A model generated the notes under the pieces. It worked only from the letters and a program-made list of their open reading frames with translations, made no database searches and was not told where the DNA came from. This document shows positions 19,483 through 29,979 of a stretch of DNA of 64,000 bases, piece by piece; the first letter of the stretch is position 1, and each line of letters starts with the position of its first letter. The stretch spans positions 18,043 through 82,042 of the forward strand of contig NZ_AMPO01000013.1 in the NCBI RefSeq assembly GCF_000302455.1, in the 5' to 3' direction. Source of the stretch: Methanobacterium formicicum DSM 3637. GTDB taxonomy: Archaea; Methanobacteriota; Methanobacteria; Methanobacteriales; Methanobacteriaceae. The position numbers were made by a program, and so were the translations under genes.

Positions 19483-20142
19483 ATGAAAACTTATGTTCTT
19501 GTTCACGGTGGCAACATGTCAACAAAGACCTGGAACAAGCTATCTGGGCAGAAAATTTCCACAGATGACGGTTTTATGGGGGCCAGGTACTGGGATGGGA
19601 CAGTTAATGCCATTGAAGCAGCAGGTGGCTGTGTTTTTGCACCGACACTGGGTGATGAATTTACCAGCAACTTAACTGATCACATCCAGCAGATATGCGA
19701 GCTGATTATTGAGAACAACTTGCAGGATATTATTCTGGTGGGACATAGTTATGGTGGATTCGTCATTACCGGCGTTGCAGACCGGATGCCCGAGAGAATT
19801 CATAGCTTAGTTTATCTTGATTCTGCTTTGCCCGATCCTGGACAATCCCTGATGGATATCCTGAATTTAGCATATTCGCAGGAGGACTCTGCAGTCCTGC
19901 CTGATCCAAATCCACCTTACGTGGAAAAACTGCAGTACAATCCAGAAACGATTTTCCGGATTGAAAAAATTTATATACGCTGTACAAAGAGTGAGTTTGC
20001 GGATATTTCTCATCTTGCTACGGAAAAAATAGATACTGCAGGAGGAAGGTGGACCTATTTTGAGTTACCATCTTCACACGTGCCAATGGCTGACCTTCCA
20101 GAAGATTTTTACAAATTATTATTTAGAATTGCTAAATTGTAA
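19483..20142 (+). CDS. Alpha/beta hydrolase
   Basis: The 219-residue protein begins MKTYVLVHGGNMSTKTWNKL with the oxyanion-hole HGG, carries the nucleophile elbow GHSYGG (Ser89) after DIILV, a probable acid D113 in VYLDSALPD, and the catalytic His199 in SSHVPM. This layout is that of small esterases and the hydroxynitrile lyase/salicylate esterase group. The substrate is unknown. GGGGG lies just upstream of ATG 19483, and a TATA-like run (tttttttataaaa) lies about 100 bases upstream. Soluble, with no signal peptide. Confidence 0.85.
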   Translation: MKTYVLVHGGNMSTKTWNKLSGQKISTDDGFMGARYWDGTVNAIEAAGGCVFAPTLGDEFTSNLTDHIQQICELIIENNLQDIILVGHSYGGFVITGVADRMPERIHSLVYLDSALPDPGQSLMDILNLAYSQEDSAVLPDPNPPYVEKLQYNPETIFRIEKIYIRCTKSEFADISHLATEKIDTAGGRWTYFELPSSHVPMADLPEDFYKLLFRIAKL

Positions 20143-20255
20143 CCTGCTTGAATAAGATTTATTCTATTTAACAAGGTTATGCTATTTTAAAAAAGGTTTC
20201 CTATTTTCAAAAGTGTTATACTTATTGTCAATAGAGTTATCCTATTTTTCAACAG

Positions 20256-20978
20256 TTACCTGTGTTTCTGGTACTGTTTTTTCAGTAATTTCCTGCTGTT
20301 GGGAGTGCCATGGCCAGGTAAAAATATATTACAGCTGGTTTCAAGGAGTTTGTTCCAGCTTATGATCATGGAAGGCACGTCATCGGCAAAAGCAGGGAAA
20401 ACCGACCACCAGAATATTCCCACCATGGCATCACCAACTAAAGCCACTTCATCATCAATTATTAAACTCATTGAACCTTTAGAATGACCTGGAGTATGAA
20501 TAAGATAACAATGGGGTGTTAAATGGTGCTTTTCACCCACTAAATAATCCGGTTTAACTGCAGGGTACTCATTGAATTGCTTAATTTTTCTTCCAATCTT
20601 CACCAGAATGCCAGTAATTGGATTGGTTCCATGTAGAATTGGTGTATTTCCGCGCTTTAAATTCTCTGATTCGCTTTTTTGAACGATTATTCTGGCTTTA
20701 TACTCCTTTTTTATCCTGGTGGCATTTCCAACATGATCAAAATGGGTGTGGGTTAAAATGAGATATGATAAGTTCCTTTCACCTAAAAGGTGGTCCAGTT
20801 TTTTCATGAGTTCATTTTTTGAGTTTTCCAGTCCGGTGTCTATTAAAATTGAGATATCATCATCCAAAACTAGATAACTATTGGATCTACCTTCGGTGAC
20901 CTGATAAACTGTGCAACCACTGGTTGTGGTCCATTTTTTCATTTTTAAGTCTTTAGTAATCAATTGTATGCCCGTCAC
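20256..20978 (-). CDS. MBL-fold metallo-hydrolase
   Basis: The metallo-beta-lactamase-fold hydrolase carries the metal motif LTHTHFDHVGN (about residues 76-86), a later PGHSKGS histidine, VGDAMVG with the bridging Asp, and a terminal LPGHGTP histidine. Together these bind two metals. Members range from glyoxalase II to lactonases and RNA-processing enzymes; this one lacks extra domains and its substrate is unknown. GTG 20978 gives 240 residues; ATG 20942 (MKKWTTTSG) gives 228 and is also plausible. It is convergent with the alpha/beta hydrolase, with about 110 bases of AT-rich sequence between. Confidence 0.87.
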   Translation of the reverse strand: MTGIQLITKDLKMKKWTTTSGCTVYQVTEGRSNSYLVLDDDISILIDTGLENSKNELMKKLDHLLGERNLSYLILTHTHFDHVGNATRIKKEYKARIIVQKSESENLKRGNTPILHGTNPITGILVKIGRKIKQFNEYPAVKPDYLVGEKHHLTPHCYLIHTPGHSKGSMSLIIDDEVALVGDAMVGIFWWSVFPAFADDVPSMIISWNKLLETSCNIFLPGHGTPNSRKLLKKQYQKHR

Positions 20979-21395
20979 TAATCTATTAACGCTAAATCAC
21001 TTAATCTGTTAAAACACCAATCATTTAATCTATTAAATTCAATACTGATCTTATTCAATATTATGATTTTAGTGTTTGACATTGATCTTCATGAGTTAAT
21101 AAAATTTACTAAGGGCGAAGGGTTTAGTATTTCACTGGAAAACTGTTATTTTCTTTGGTCTTTGCACTCAAATTTGGATAATTATATGTGAAAAATAAGA
21201 TTAATTAAATAACATATCTACGTAAAATATCTCTTATTCCTGCAGTAAATTCTTAAACAAACTATTTATCTCAATGGATGAGGAGTGATCGGTAAAATAA
21301 AGTGTTTTTTAATTTGAGAGTGCATTTTTAAGAGTATTTTTTGTTTCCATACACACAAATAGTATTAATTATATATTATATTATGGGTCATTCCA
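20979..21395. other. Intergenic region upstream of the sensor kinase
   Basis: No gene is supported. AT-rich sequence close to the kinase (aattatatattatattat, 21367-21383) ends about 13 bases before ATG 21396, so that message may have a very short leader. A direct repeat of aatctrttaa occurs near 20982-21035. Confidence 0.4.
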
Positions 21396-24300
21396 ATGGT
21401 GGATGAGAAAATTCTTCTGGTAGAAGATGAAAGCATAGAAGCCATGGATATTAAGCATACATTGGAATCCTTTGGTTATGAAGTTCCTTATGTTGCTACC
21501 AGTGGTGAAGAAGCGGTAGAGAAAGCTTTAGAAATCATGCCCGATCTTATTTTGATGGACATAGTTTTAAAGGGCGATATTGATGGAGTCGAAGCTGCAG
21601 CTATGATTAAAGACTTTAATATACCTCTCATCTATTTAACTGCTCATTCTGAAGAAAATACAATTGAAAGAGCCAAGTTCACAGAACCACAGGGGTACAT
21701 AATCAAGCCCTATGATGTAAGTGGACTTAAATATGCTATTGACCTGGCAATTTACAAAAATCAGATGGAAAGAGAATTTAAAGAGTCAGAAGCATATTAC
21801 AGAACAATTTTTGAGCACACTGGAACTGCAACAGTTATCCTCGAGGAAGATACAACTATTTCACTGGTCAATGCAAAATTTGAAAAGCTCAGTGGCTACA
21901 CCAGGGAAGAATTAGAGGGTAAAAAAAGCTGGACTGATTTTGTGGTGAAGGATGATCTTGAAAAAATGGAAGAATATCATCGTCTTCGCAGGAATGATCC
22001 TGCTTCTGCCTCAGTAAATTATGATTTCAGGTTCATTGATAAGCAGGGTAATATTAAAAACATCCATTTAGATGTTGACATGATACCCGGCACTAAAAAG
22101 AGTGTATCCTCTCTTCTGGATATCACCGAACGTAAAAAGACTGAAATGGCATTACTTGAAAGTGAAGAACGATATAAATCAATCTTTGATAAATCCATTG
22201 ATGCAATCTACATCCATGATTTCCAGGGGAATTTTGTTGATGCCAACCCTGTTGCTCTTTCGATGCTCGGTTACAGGAAAGATGAACTGGAAAACTTGAG
22301 TTTTGCTTCCCTGTTATCTCCCCAACAAATCCCACAAGCATTCAAGAACATTAACCAGATCAAAAATATTGGTTATCAAAAGGAAGTCTCTGAGTATAAG
22401 CTCCAGAAAAAAGACGGTAGTTCGATTTATGTAGAAACCAAGAGTTCTCTACTCAGCTTTCCCGGGGGAAACCATCTAATTCAGGGTATTGCAAGGGACG
22501 TAACTAGTCGTAAGCTGGCAGAAGAAGCATTGAAAGAGAGTGAAAGGAGTTACAGGGCCATATTTGAAAATAGTGGAATTGCTCTTTTGACTTTCACAAA
22601 CGATGGCACCATCCTCATGTTTAACTCTGAATGGGAACGACTCAGTGGTTATTCCCGTGAAGAGGTGGAAGGTAAAATGAAATGGATGCAAATTGCCCAT
22701 CCAGACTACCGGAAAAAGATGATGGAGTATCACCAGCAGAGAATAAAAGATCCTGACTATGCACCCCAGAAATATGAAACAGTTTTTATTAAAAAAAATG
22801 GAGAACAAAGGGTGGCGTATATCGCAGTTACTGCTCTTTCCGGTACCCAAAAGTGGCTAGCATCGGCCACAGACATTACAGATCTTAAAAGCATCCAAAA
22901 AAAACTGGAAAAAAACGTTCTACGTATCCGTGCTTTGGCTGAATACAATGTCGATGGAATAATAACCACGGATGCCCCTGGTAAAATTTTATATTTCAAC
23001 AAAAGCCTGCTTGAAATGTTCGGTTATTCTGAGGATGAATTAAAAAACAGAGAAATTACCCTGTTAATGCCAGAAAGATACCGGGAAAATTTCATGAAAG
23101 GTATTAAAAAATACCAGTCAACAGGAGAACACCGTCTAGCAGGACGAACCATAGAAACATTTGGACTTAATAAGGAGGGCCATGAATTTCCCCTTGAAAT
23201 GTCCCTGACCAAATGGGAAGCAGATGAAAAAATATACTTCACATCAATCATAAGAGACATAAGTGAACGTAAAAAGTCAGAAAAAGCCCTTTTAGATAGT
23301 GAACAAAAATACAGTCATTTATTTAGCAGCGTTCCGGTGGGAATTGGTATTACCAGTTTAAATGGTAAAATTCTTGACGTCAATAAAGTTATGCAGGATA
23401 TAACTGGCTATGCTCCTGAAGAATTGAAAAATACAAATTTTAAAACTTCCTTTGTCACACCTGAAGACTATGAACTTTTATTAGAAGAATTACAAGAATC
23501 GGGTAAGGTTCGGGATTATGAAGTTACACTTAAAAGAAAAGGCGAAAGGATTTATCATGCCCTCCTAAATTCAGAATTAATTGAAATTGGAGGGGATGAA
23601 GTTATTCTTATCACTGTCCGAGATATCACTGAAAGAAAAGAGACAGAACAATGTCTTATTAATAGTGAAAAACGTTACAGGAAACTTTATTCTTCCATGA
23701 ACGAAGGATTAGCTGTTCATGAAGTACTTTATGATGATGCAAATATTCCAGTAGATTATGAAATAATAGATGTCAACAATGCATATGAAAAAATCTTGGG
23801 AATTAAAAAGAAAGAAATCCTGGGGAAAAAAGCATCAGAGATTTATGGAGCTGGAAAAGCACCCTATGTTGAAGTTTACTCAGAAGTGGCTGAAACAGGA
23901 AATCCAGCTCACTTTGAAACCTACTTTGAACCAATGGATAAACACTTTAACATATCAGTCTTTTCACCATCAAAAGGAACATTTGCAACGGTATTTGAAG
24001 ATATTACCTCTCGTAAAAAGGCAGAAGAAAAAATAAAAAAATCTTTGGAAGAAAAAGAGGTACTGCTCCGGGAAATCCATCATCGTGTTAAGAATAATAT
24101 GCAGATTCTCTCCAGTTTACTGAATCTGCAGATACAGTATGAGGATTTGGATGAAACTATAGGTGTTTTGAAGGATAGTCAGGGTCGAGTGAAGAGCATG
24201 GCCATGATCCACGAGAAATTATATCAATCATCCAATTTCTCCAACATCAACTTCAAAGAGTATTTGGAGAGGCTTGTTTCTGGTATCTTCTATTCCTACG

Positions 24301-24668
24301 AGATCACCACCGGAGATATTGGATCAGACATAGATATTGAGGATGTTAATTTAAGTATTGACACTGCCATACCATTGGGGCTCATCATCAATGAGCTGGT
24401 GACCAACAGTGTAAAATACGCCTTTCCCCAAGGTGAAGGAACAGTATCCATCCAACTAAAATCCCTCCCGGAACAAATGGAGCTCACAGTTGCAGATAAT
24501 GGAATAGGCTTACCTGAGAATATTGATATTCAAAACCCAAAAACACTCGGTCTTCAGTTAGTCAAAAGTTTAACTGAACAATTAGATGGGGATATACGGG
24601 TTGAAAGCTCTAATGGAACTGTATTTAGGATTACTTTTAACGAGTTGAATTACAAAGAAAGAATTTAA
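21396..24668 (+). CDS. Response-regulator/multi-PAS hybrid histidine kinase (HisKA_2 type)
   Basis: This 1090-residue soluble signalling protein opens with a receiver domain (residues 1-120): phosphoacceptor Asp55 in LILMDIVL and Lys104 in YIIKPYD. Six PAS-type sensor repeats follow (roughly 130-250, 258-375, 384-500, 505-632, 640-757 and 765-885), each ending in a DITERK-like linker. The kinase core is of the HisKA_2 group: REIHHRVKNNMQ with the probable phosphoacceptor His896, then an ATPase domain with NELVTNSVKYAF and DNGIGLPE. No membrane helix is present, so it senses an internal signal, possibly redox or a ligand. There is no separate response regulator nearby; output is not evident. 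Such proteins are typical of Methanobacterium. Confidence 0.93.
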   Translation: MVDEKILLVEDESIEAMDIKHTLESFGYEVPYVATSGEEAVEKALEIMPDLILMDIVLKGDIDGVEAAAMIKDFNIPLIYLTAHSEENTIERAKFTEPQGYIIKPYDVSGLKYAIDLAIYKNQMEREFKESEAYYRTIFEHTGTATVILEEDTTISLVNAKFEKLSGYTREELEGKKSWTDFVVKDDLEKMEEYHRLRRNDPASASVNYDFRFIDKQGNIKNIHLDVDMIPGTKKSVSSLLDITERKKTEMALLESEERYKSIFDKSIDAIYIHDFQGNFVDANPVALSMLGYRKDELENLSFASLLSPQQIPQAFKNINQIKNIGYQKEVSEYKLQKKDGSSIYVETKSSLLSFPGGNHLIQGIARDVTSRKLAEEALKESERSYRAIFENSGIALLTFTNDGTILMFNSEWERLSGYSREEVEGKMKWMQIAHPDYRKKMMEYHQQRIKDPDYAPQKYETVFIKKNGEQRVAYIAVTALSGTQKWLASATDITDLKSIQKKLEKNVLRIRALAEYNVDGIITTDAPGKILYFNKSLLEMFGYSEDELKNREITLLMPERYRENFMKGIKKYQSTGEHRLAGRTIETFGLNKEGHEFPLEMSLTKWEADEKIYFTSIIRDISERKKSEKALLDSEQKYSHLFSSVPVGIGITSLNGKILDVNKVMQDITGYAPEELKNTNFKTSFVTPEDYELLLEELQESGKVRDYEVTLKRKGERIYHALLNSELIEIGGDEVILITVRDITERKETEQCLINSEKRYRKLYSSMNEGLAVHEVLYDDANIPVDYEIIDVNNAYEKILGIKKKEILGKKASEIYGAGKAPYVEVYSEVAETGNPAHFETYFEPMDKHFNISVFSPSKGTFATVFEDITSRKKAEEKIKKSLEEKEVLLREIHHRVKNNMQILSSLLNLQIQYEDLDETIGVLKDSQGRVKSMAMIHEKLYQSSNFSNINFKEYLERLVSGIFYSYEITTGDIGSDIDIEDVNLSIDTAIPLGLIINELVTNSVKYAFPQGEGTVSIQLKSLPEQMELTVADNGIGLPENIDIQNPKTLGLQLVKSLTEQLDGDIRVESSNGTVFRITFNELNYKERI

Positions 24669-24718
24669 TTGGATTAAAGTTATGGAAATAATGTAATTGG
24701 ATTAGAGTTATGTTTATT

Positions 24719-26257
24719 TTAGTTTTCAGTGTCAGCTTCCTGGTACTGGGTGAGTAATTTTTCCTCTTCCTCTTTTTTTGGAAACTTGAAGAATACTATG
24801 GCCGCTCCAATTAGGATGGCAATCATCCCTGCAAAGTAGGCCCAGTGATCTCCTGCTAAAAATGAATATTTTGCAGCAGTGATGATCTGGCTGGAATATT
24901 GTGGATTCTGCTGTGCCAGGGCTGCAGCACTGGAGAATGATTTTTGAAGTGTCACTTCTATGCTGGTGGTTATTTGCTCTTGGGCAGAGGCGGGTAAATT
25001 GTCAATTTGTGAGGCAATTGATCGGGCATAACCGGCTGTAAGTAGCGCTCCAAATATGGAAGTCATTATTGCACCACCAAAATCACGCTGCAGGTCTGCG
25101 GTTCCCGAGGCCATACCCACCCTTTTCACGGGAACAGAACCAGTGAGGGAATGGGAAGCCGGAGTTCCGGCTAATCCCACCCCAATTCCAACAAAAGCAT
25201 AAGCCAACCCCACTTTCCAGTAGGGGATGTGATCCTGCCATAAAATTAGCATGGTCAAAAATCCCAGTAAACAGAACACATAACCGGCAAGGAGTGTAAA
25301 TCTGGATCCACGGGACTCAACCAGTTTGGCAGATTGTGGTGCTACAATGATCATGAGCAATGCTGCCGGTAAAATCGCAAGTCCAGAATCCAGAGTGGAA
25401 TAGCCCAGAACGTTCTGTAAAAACTGCTGACCAATGTACATAGCACCCATTAAAGCCCCGAAAACTATTATCCCCGCACTTGCTGCTACCCAGAAGATGC
25501 TGCGCCTAGCAACTTTAAGATCATAGAGGGGATTTTCTACACTGAGCTGGCGTTTTATAAATAAGATTCCTGAAGCAGCAGCGATGATTAGGAAACTAAG
25601 TATCAGACTTCCGGAGTTAGGTACTGGGGCGAAGTTAATGGCCAGAATCAATGTTCCCAGAACAACAAGAGACAGTATTCCTCCAACATTATCAACACGG
25701 GCCTTTGTCTCGTTAATGTGATTTGGAATGAACTTAATCGCCATGATCAGGGCTACCACAGCGAGGGGTAGTGTAATTCGAAATACAGAACCCCAATCAG
25801 CAAATGTTAATAAATATCCGGAGAGTAAAGGTCCAAGGGCGGCAATGGCAGCACCTATAGCCGACCATAAGGCGATGGATTTTGTTCTTTTTGTTCCGGA
25901 CCACAAAGCAGCTATGAGTGCTAAAGTTGTTGGATAAGCCATTCCTGCAGCTAAACCTCCAAGGATACGGGCAGCAATCAGGATCTCAACAGATGGTGCA
26001 AAACCAGCAATTAAAGATGATGGTATGGCCAGCAGGGTACCTATTATTAGCATCAGTTTTCGGCCGTGGTGATCACCCAAGGCACCGAACCATAAAACTG
26101 AAGCAGCCAGGCCCAGGGAGTAACCTACTGCCACCAGATTAATCTGAACCTGTGAAGCATTAAAAGCAAAACCTATGGAAGGAAGTGCCACGTTAGCCAC
26201 GGATAAATTCAGGTTTGCAACTGCAGCTACCAGAATGAGGGTAACTAGAGCTATCAT
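24719..26257 (-). CDS. MFS transporter, DHA2 (EmrB/QacA) family, N-terminus probably frameshifted
   Basis: The 512-residue readable frame has about fourteen membrane helices and the motif-A loop GALGDHHGRKLM (about 57-68), with the DHA2 pattern of drug/proton antiporters and a large extracytoplasmic loop near 420-480. The frame begins at ATG 26257 almost inside the first helix, which is unusual. Upstream, ATG 26300 opens MDTTPKTNKK and hits a stop. If the six-T run at 26271-26276 had five, this would read MDTTPKTNKNAETGMIALV in one frame. A one-base indel in this homopolymer is therefore likely, either a sequencing error or a real start-proximal frameshift. Confidence 0.85.
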   Translation of the reverse strand: MIALVTLILVAAVANLNLSVANVALPSIGFAFNASQVQINLVAVGYSLGLAASVLWFGALGDHHGRKLMLIIGTLLAIPSSLIAGFAPSVEILIAARILGGLAAGMAYPTTLALIAALWSGTKRTKSIALWSAIGAAIAALGPLLSGYLLTFADWGSVFRITLPLAVVALIMAIKFIPNHINETKARVDNVGGILSLVVLGTLILAINFAPVPNSGSLILSFLIIAAASGILFIKRQLSVENPLYDLKVARRSIFWVAASAGIIVFGALMGAMYIGQQFLQNVLGYSTLDSGLAILPAALLMIIVAPQSAKLVESRGSRFTLLAGYVFCLLGFLTMLILWQDHIPYWKVGLAYAFVGIGVGLAGTPASHSLTGSVPVKRVGMASGTADLQRDFGGAIMTSIFGALLTAGYARSIASQIDNLPASAQEQITTSIEVTLQKSFSSAAALAQQNPQYSSQIITAAKYSFLAGDHWAYFAGMIAILIGAAIVFFKFPKKEEEEKLLTQYQEADTEN

Positions 26258-26648
26258 TCCTGTTTCAGCATTTTTTGTTGGTTTTTGGTGTTGTATCCAT
26301 TTTTATGCACCATATCATCTATTTACGATATTAGTATGTTTTAAGATGATGATATAATCTAATCACCGTATTTTCTAATCAACATTAGTATTAGATTTTT
26401 TATATATTCGTTAATGGTTTTTTGGGCTGGAATTTAAAAGAAGTATAAAATGAAAATCGTAGGGTATCTCTTCATTTGAGAGTTGTTTCAAATCTCATAT
26501 TTAGTGGCTTAAAAAGAGATATGGGGCCTAAAAAGAGTGATAAGAATCATTAAGGAGAATCATATTAATATATGGGTTAATATCTTTTTTTAAAATCATC
26601 CCAGTTCAATCAACCATTTTTAACCTTGAAAGAAAGGTAATAATCAAT

Positions 26649-27191
26649 TCATAGTACATGGAAAGTGCTGGTTACAATTTCAAGATCTTTTTCAATGCTG
26701 GTAAGATTTTTACCGGAACCCGGGACAGCATAAATCGTGTACATGGTTCCATCTTTAATTAACCATGTTTTTATCAGTGGATTATTTTCTTGATTAAGTG
26801 CTGAAATTTGATACGCTGGAAGACCATCTACAGTAAGTTCTTTTTCGGATGTTATGGTCCAGTTCCTGAGTGGAATTTCCTTCTTTTCCGAACTAATGTA
26901 TTCGGATAAAGTACGATTATAGGCACCTTCGTAGAAATGAATAAAGTCCATATTTTCATCGGTTCCTTTACTTATGGAAAACAAGTAATCCCCTGATGTT
27001 TCATTTTCCATTTTATAAAAAGACCAATTGATAGAAGAATTAAAAGATATGCCTTCACTCTCAAAATGTTTTATACCAGTAGATTCGGTTTTATATACAT
27101 TATCCAGTGGATCATTTGAGAGGCATCCTGAAACAGCCACAACACTAAAAATAAGGATCACTAATCCAATGGAACTAATCTTTGGCAACAT
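26649..27191 (-). CDS. Lipoprotein with a PsbP-like domain
   Basis: The 180-residue protein has a signal peptide with a lipobox ending in VSGC (Cys22), so it is probably a lipid-anchored surface protein. The mature part contains GISFNSSINWSFYKM, a DYLFSISKG strand and TVDGLPAYQISAL, a layout resembling PsbP-like proteins of archaea. The function is unknown. A close paralogue, broken by one stop codon, lies at 46371-46902. Between this gene and the MFS gene, 26301-26648 holds AT-rich promoter-like sequence and no gene. Confidence 0.78.
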   Translation of the reverse strand: MLPKISSIGLVILIFSVVAVSGCLSNDPLDNVYKTESTGIKHFESEGISFNSSINWSFYKMENETSGDYLFSISKGTDENMDFIHFYEGAYNRTLSEYISSEKKEIPLRNWTITSEKELTVDGLPAYQISALNQENNPLIKTWLIKDGTMYTIYAVPGSGKNLTSIEKDLEIVTSTFHVL

Positions 27192-27663
27192 ATATTTTAA
27201 GGTGGGATAATCTGTCTAAAATATTTTTTCTTGTTCATTTAGAAATCCTTTGGTTTATTTTATTAGAAATGTCAGTGTTGGGTTGGAAATGTCAGTATTG
27301 GGGGAATAAGAAACTTGAATACAGTAATTAATTTTAAACAATTGGGTGTAAATCGGGAATAATTACTTAAATATATTTATATCTATTGTTATGTATAATT
27401 AAACTGAAAATTTACTCAGGTTTCAATTGTGAGTTTTACAAAAAAAGGCGTTTATGGTTTTTAAGCAATGTATAGTGGTTATAGTATAAATCCTAGTGAA
27501 AAATTGAAATAATTTAATTTGATGAATTATAATATGGCTTATAAGTTCATTAATACAATTTTTAACACTTTAAAATGTAAATAAAGGTATTATGCTATTT
27601 TAATTGTAGGAATTTGAATTTTAGAAAATAAGTTTAAAGTTAATTTATTTTTATGGTGAAAAA

Positions 27664-28437
27664 ATGAGATGGTCTTTAGTTGCGATAGCCATTCTGGTTG
27701 TTATTGTTGGTTACTCTTACGTTGTGGTTTCAAATGGTCCCATAGAGCCCATGGGAAGATTAGCATTTGTTAAATTGTTAAATCCGGATATGTATCCTGG
27801 CCATCCTCACTCAGTTCTTCTAGCTCAGGAAGCAGAAGCAACTGGATCTAAATGTGCAATGGTCCTGCAACTTTATGGTGGTTCCAATTATCGTAGTTAT
27901 CAGGAAGGAAACGTGTATATAATTGAAGTAGCTTTTATTGACAGGCAGGGTATGGGTTCCATTAATATGAGTCAGGTAAACTTTTTAGACTCATTTAAAA
28001 TTGCATTATTTGGTGTTCCAGATGATAGGTACTGGTACATGTCTGATGGACATGTTTACACTAGCTATGATGACATGATGGCTCACGTCAACCAACTTGC
28101 AGAAGCACACGGGCAAGAGGGTCCACTCCCCATGTTCTTCAAGGGAACAGTGAGGCAGGGAAATCCAGTGATAACTCCAGGAGAAGGGTTCCCATTGTAC
28201 TTCCAGATATTAACAAAAACCTATGGAATAATCCCAGCCTACATATACACATTCACCGGATTACTATCCCCATATTTCACCAATCCATACAGGGCCTTTG
28301 AATTAAGAAACGCTACTCAATTACAGGACATGTATAATGCTGGATTGTTAAACGAGAACTTCAAAACCGGTAATGAAACAGCCATGAACTATGTCAGTCA
28401 GATGTACATAAACAACTCCCAGACCTATGGTAATTAA
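27664..28437 (+). CDS. Unrecognised membrane-anchored extracytoplasmic protein
   Basis: The 257-residue protein has an N-terminal hydrophobic segment (about residues 3-22) acting as anchor or signal, a folded, aromatic-rich exterior part (PDMYPGHPHSVLLAQEAEAT; DDRYWYMSDGHVYTSYDDMM) and a weaker hydrophobic stretch near 185-205 (GIIPAYIYTFTGLLSPYF). No domain is recognised. GGTGA lies five bases upstream of ATG 27664. The 470-base gap before it is AT-rich with no visible gene. It stands alone on the plus strand. Confidence 0.65.
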   Translation: MRWSLVAIAILVVIVGYSYVVVSNGPIEPMGRLAFVKLLNPDMYPGHPHSVLLAQEAEATGSKCAMVLQLYGGSNYRSYQEGNVYIIEVAFIDRQGMGSINMSQVNFLDSFKIALFGVPDDRYWYMSDGHVYTSYDDMMAHVNQLAEAHGQEGPLPMFFKGTVRQGNPVITPGEGFPLYFQILTKTYGIIPAYIYTFTGLLSPYFTNPYRAFELRNATQLQDMYNAGLLNENFKTGNETAMNYVSQMYINNSQTYGN

Positions 28438-28678
28438 TGGAGAATAATGCCTGGAAAAAGGATAATCTTATGTGGAGTACTAAAAAGGAACTGGTGGGTG
28501 GAAAAAACTGTTTCCGTCTTAAAAAACTGTTTCCATAAAATAGGGGAGTATTTATGGGGAACGAGTTCTTGGATACCAGTTCCTGGGGGAAAATAGTTAA
28601 ATGAAGACTTTTAGAAAATATTCGGAACAAATATAACTAACTTGAAGAGATATTATAATAACAGAGGGGGGATTGTTA

Positions 28679-28864
28679 ATGAGTGATGATGAGAAACGTT
28701 ATGTCAAATCAGTGTACACTGGCCGTTACAAATCTAAAGGTAGCTTAAATAATACCAAAACCTTTGTTAACACTAAAGAAACTCAAGAAAAACAGGATAT
28801 AATAGCTAAACACAACCTTAAAAATCGTTTAATTAAAAAACCCAAAAAATTGTATTCTCATTGA
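28679..28864 (+). CDS. Small basic hypothetical protein, 61 residues
   Basis: ATG 28679 follows GAGGGGGGA at good spacing. The protein MSDDEKRYVKSVYTGRYKSK is lysine-rich (ends KKPKKLYSH), polar and without membrane or cysteine motifs, so it could bind nucleic acid, but nothing proves this. The alternative start TTG 28673 overlaps the ribosome site. Confidence 0.55.
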   Translation: MSDDEKRYVKSVYTGRYKSKGSLNNTKTFVNTKETQEKQDIIAKHNLKNRLIKKPKKLYSH

Positions 28865-28877
28865 TTTAATTTTTTTA

Positions 28878-28922
28878 ACAGGCCATTGTTTTTTCAGGAT
28901 TTAACAGGCCATTGTTTTTTTA
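28878..28922 (+). repeat. Duplicated T-rich motif after the small basic gene
   Basis: aacaggccattgtttttt occurs twice, about 25 bases apart, just beyond the stop codon. Each copy ends in a T run, so each may act as an archaeal T-tract terminator. The remaining gap to 29234 is AT-rich with no gene. Confidence 0.7.
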
Positions 28923-29234
28923 AGGATAATTTAGGGATCATTTCCCATGATTGAGAACAATCTTAGTATTATTCCCAATTTAGGGGAACTGTAAAACTCT
29001 AAGGAAGCTGTAAAATTATATTTTACATTTTTTTCTCAATTACTATCTTATTTTTCTAAAAAAAATGAGGATATAATAAATAAATTTGAATAATCAACTA
29101 ATCACAACCTAATGATTTGATCATTTATAATTCCTATTTTCTTTAATCTTCCAAAATTTTAATAATAGAAAATTGCAAGAATTATTCAATAACTCACAAA
29201 TTCGAGTAACTTCACAATTATCTAGGGAAGAAAA

Positions 29235-29681
29235 ATGACTGAACCCAAAGAACAAACTACTAGCTTGCCCTGTAATGATAATTCGAAATACGGGACTGTT
29301 ATATTAAAAGATAAAGGAGTTTGCATTAAATTAAGAAGCAACAATCCATTTTCAAATGATTCAAATAGTGAATTAATTAAATACACTGATATATTAAGTG
29401 TTCGTTACGATAAAGGGTTTACTCTGTCCAGGTGGCCCAAATTATACATTGAAACTTCCACAATTTCTAAAAAAATTAGTATAAACGTTGCTGAGAGAGA
29501 CCTGTTAAAACAGTTTGTGGATGAGTTGAATTCTCATATTCAGGAGATTAAAACTCAAGAAAAACCCCCTGAACAAAGTTTGGGGGAGAAATTAAAAGAG
29601 GCTAAAGAACTACTGGATATTGGGGCTCTCAGTCAGGAAGAATTTGATGAAATTAAACAGAGATATTTAAAGGAATTTTAA
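29235..29681 (+). CDS. PH-like plus SHOCT-domain protein
   Basis: The 148-residue protein has an N-terminal beta-rich region (about residues 18-100: YGTVILKDKGVCIKLRS, then YTDILSVRYDKGF) that looks like a bacterial PH domain. The C-terminal SHOCT helix pair (about 115-148) reads SLGEKLKEAKELLDIGALSQ and then EEFDEIKQRYLKEF. Such PH-SHOCT proteins are common in archaea and are thought to be small scaffolds; the function is unknown. The 298-base gap after it contains imperfect copies of ataattttaggttca (about 29800-29880) and no gene. Confidence 0.72.
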   Translation: MTEPKEQTTSLPCNDNSKYGTVILKDKGVCIKLRSNNPFSNDSNSELIKYTDILSVRYDKGFTLSRWPKLYIETSTISKKISINVAERDLLKQFVDELNSHIQEIKTQEKPPEQSLGEKLKEAKELLDIGALSQEEFDEIKQRYLKEF

Positions 29682-29979
29682 TCCGGATCTTCCTACCAAT
29701 CGGATAATGACTGTGACAACTTGGAGTGAGTCTATTCTAGGGATAAATTTCATGTTACTGGATTGTTTCCAGGATAATTTTCAGATCCCGTGTTTAAGTT
29801 CAGGATCCCAGATAAATTTTAGGTTCAGGGTTAGTTCAGTTTTCATGATAATTTTAGGTTCATGATAATTTCCAGGAATTATAAAGACAGTTAGGTGGAT
29901 ATAATCCACAGAAATTTAACAAAAAACCGATTTAGAATATGGTTTGATTATCAAATAATCAATAATTGGAGTATATCTC

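Noticed and set aside
22476..23260. Minus-strand frames within the sensor kinase
   Set aside because: The kinase has continuous PAS domains across the region; the opposite frames show no domain.
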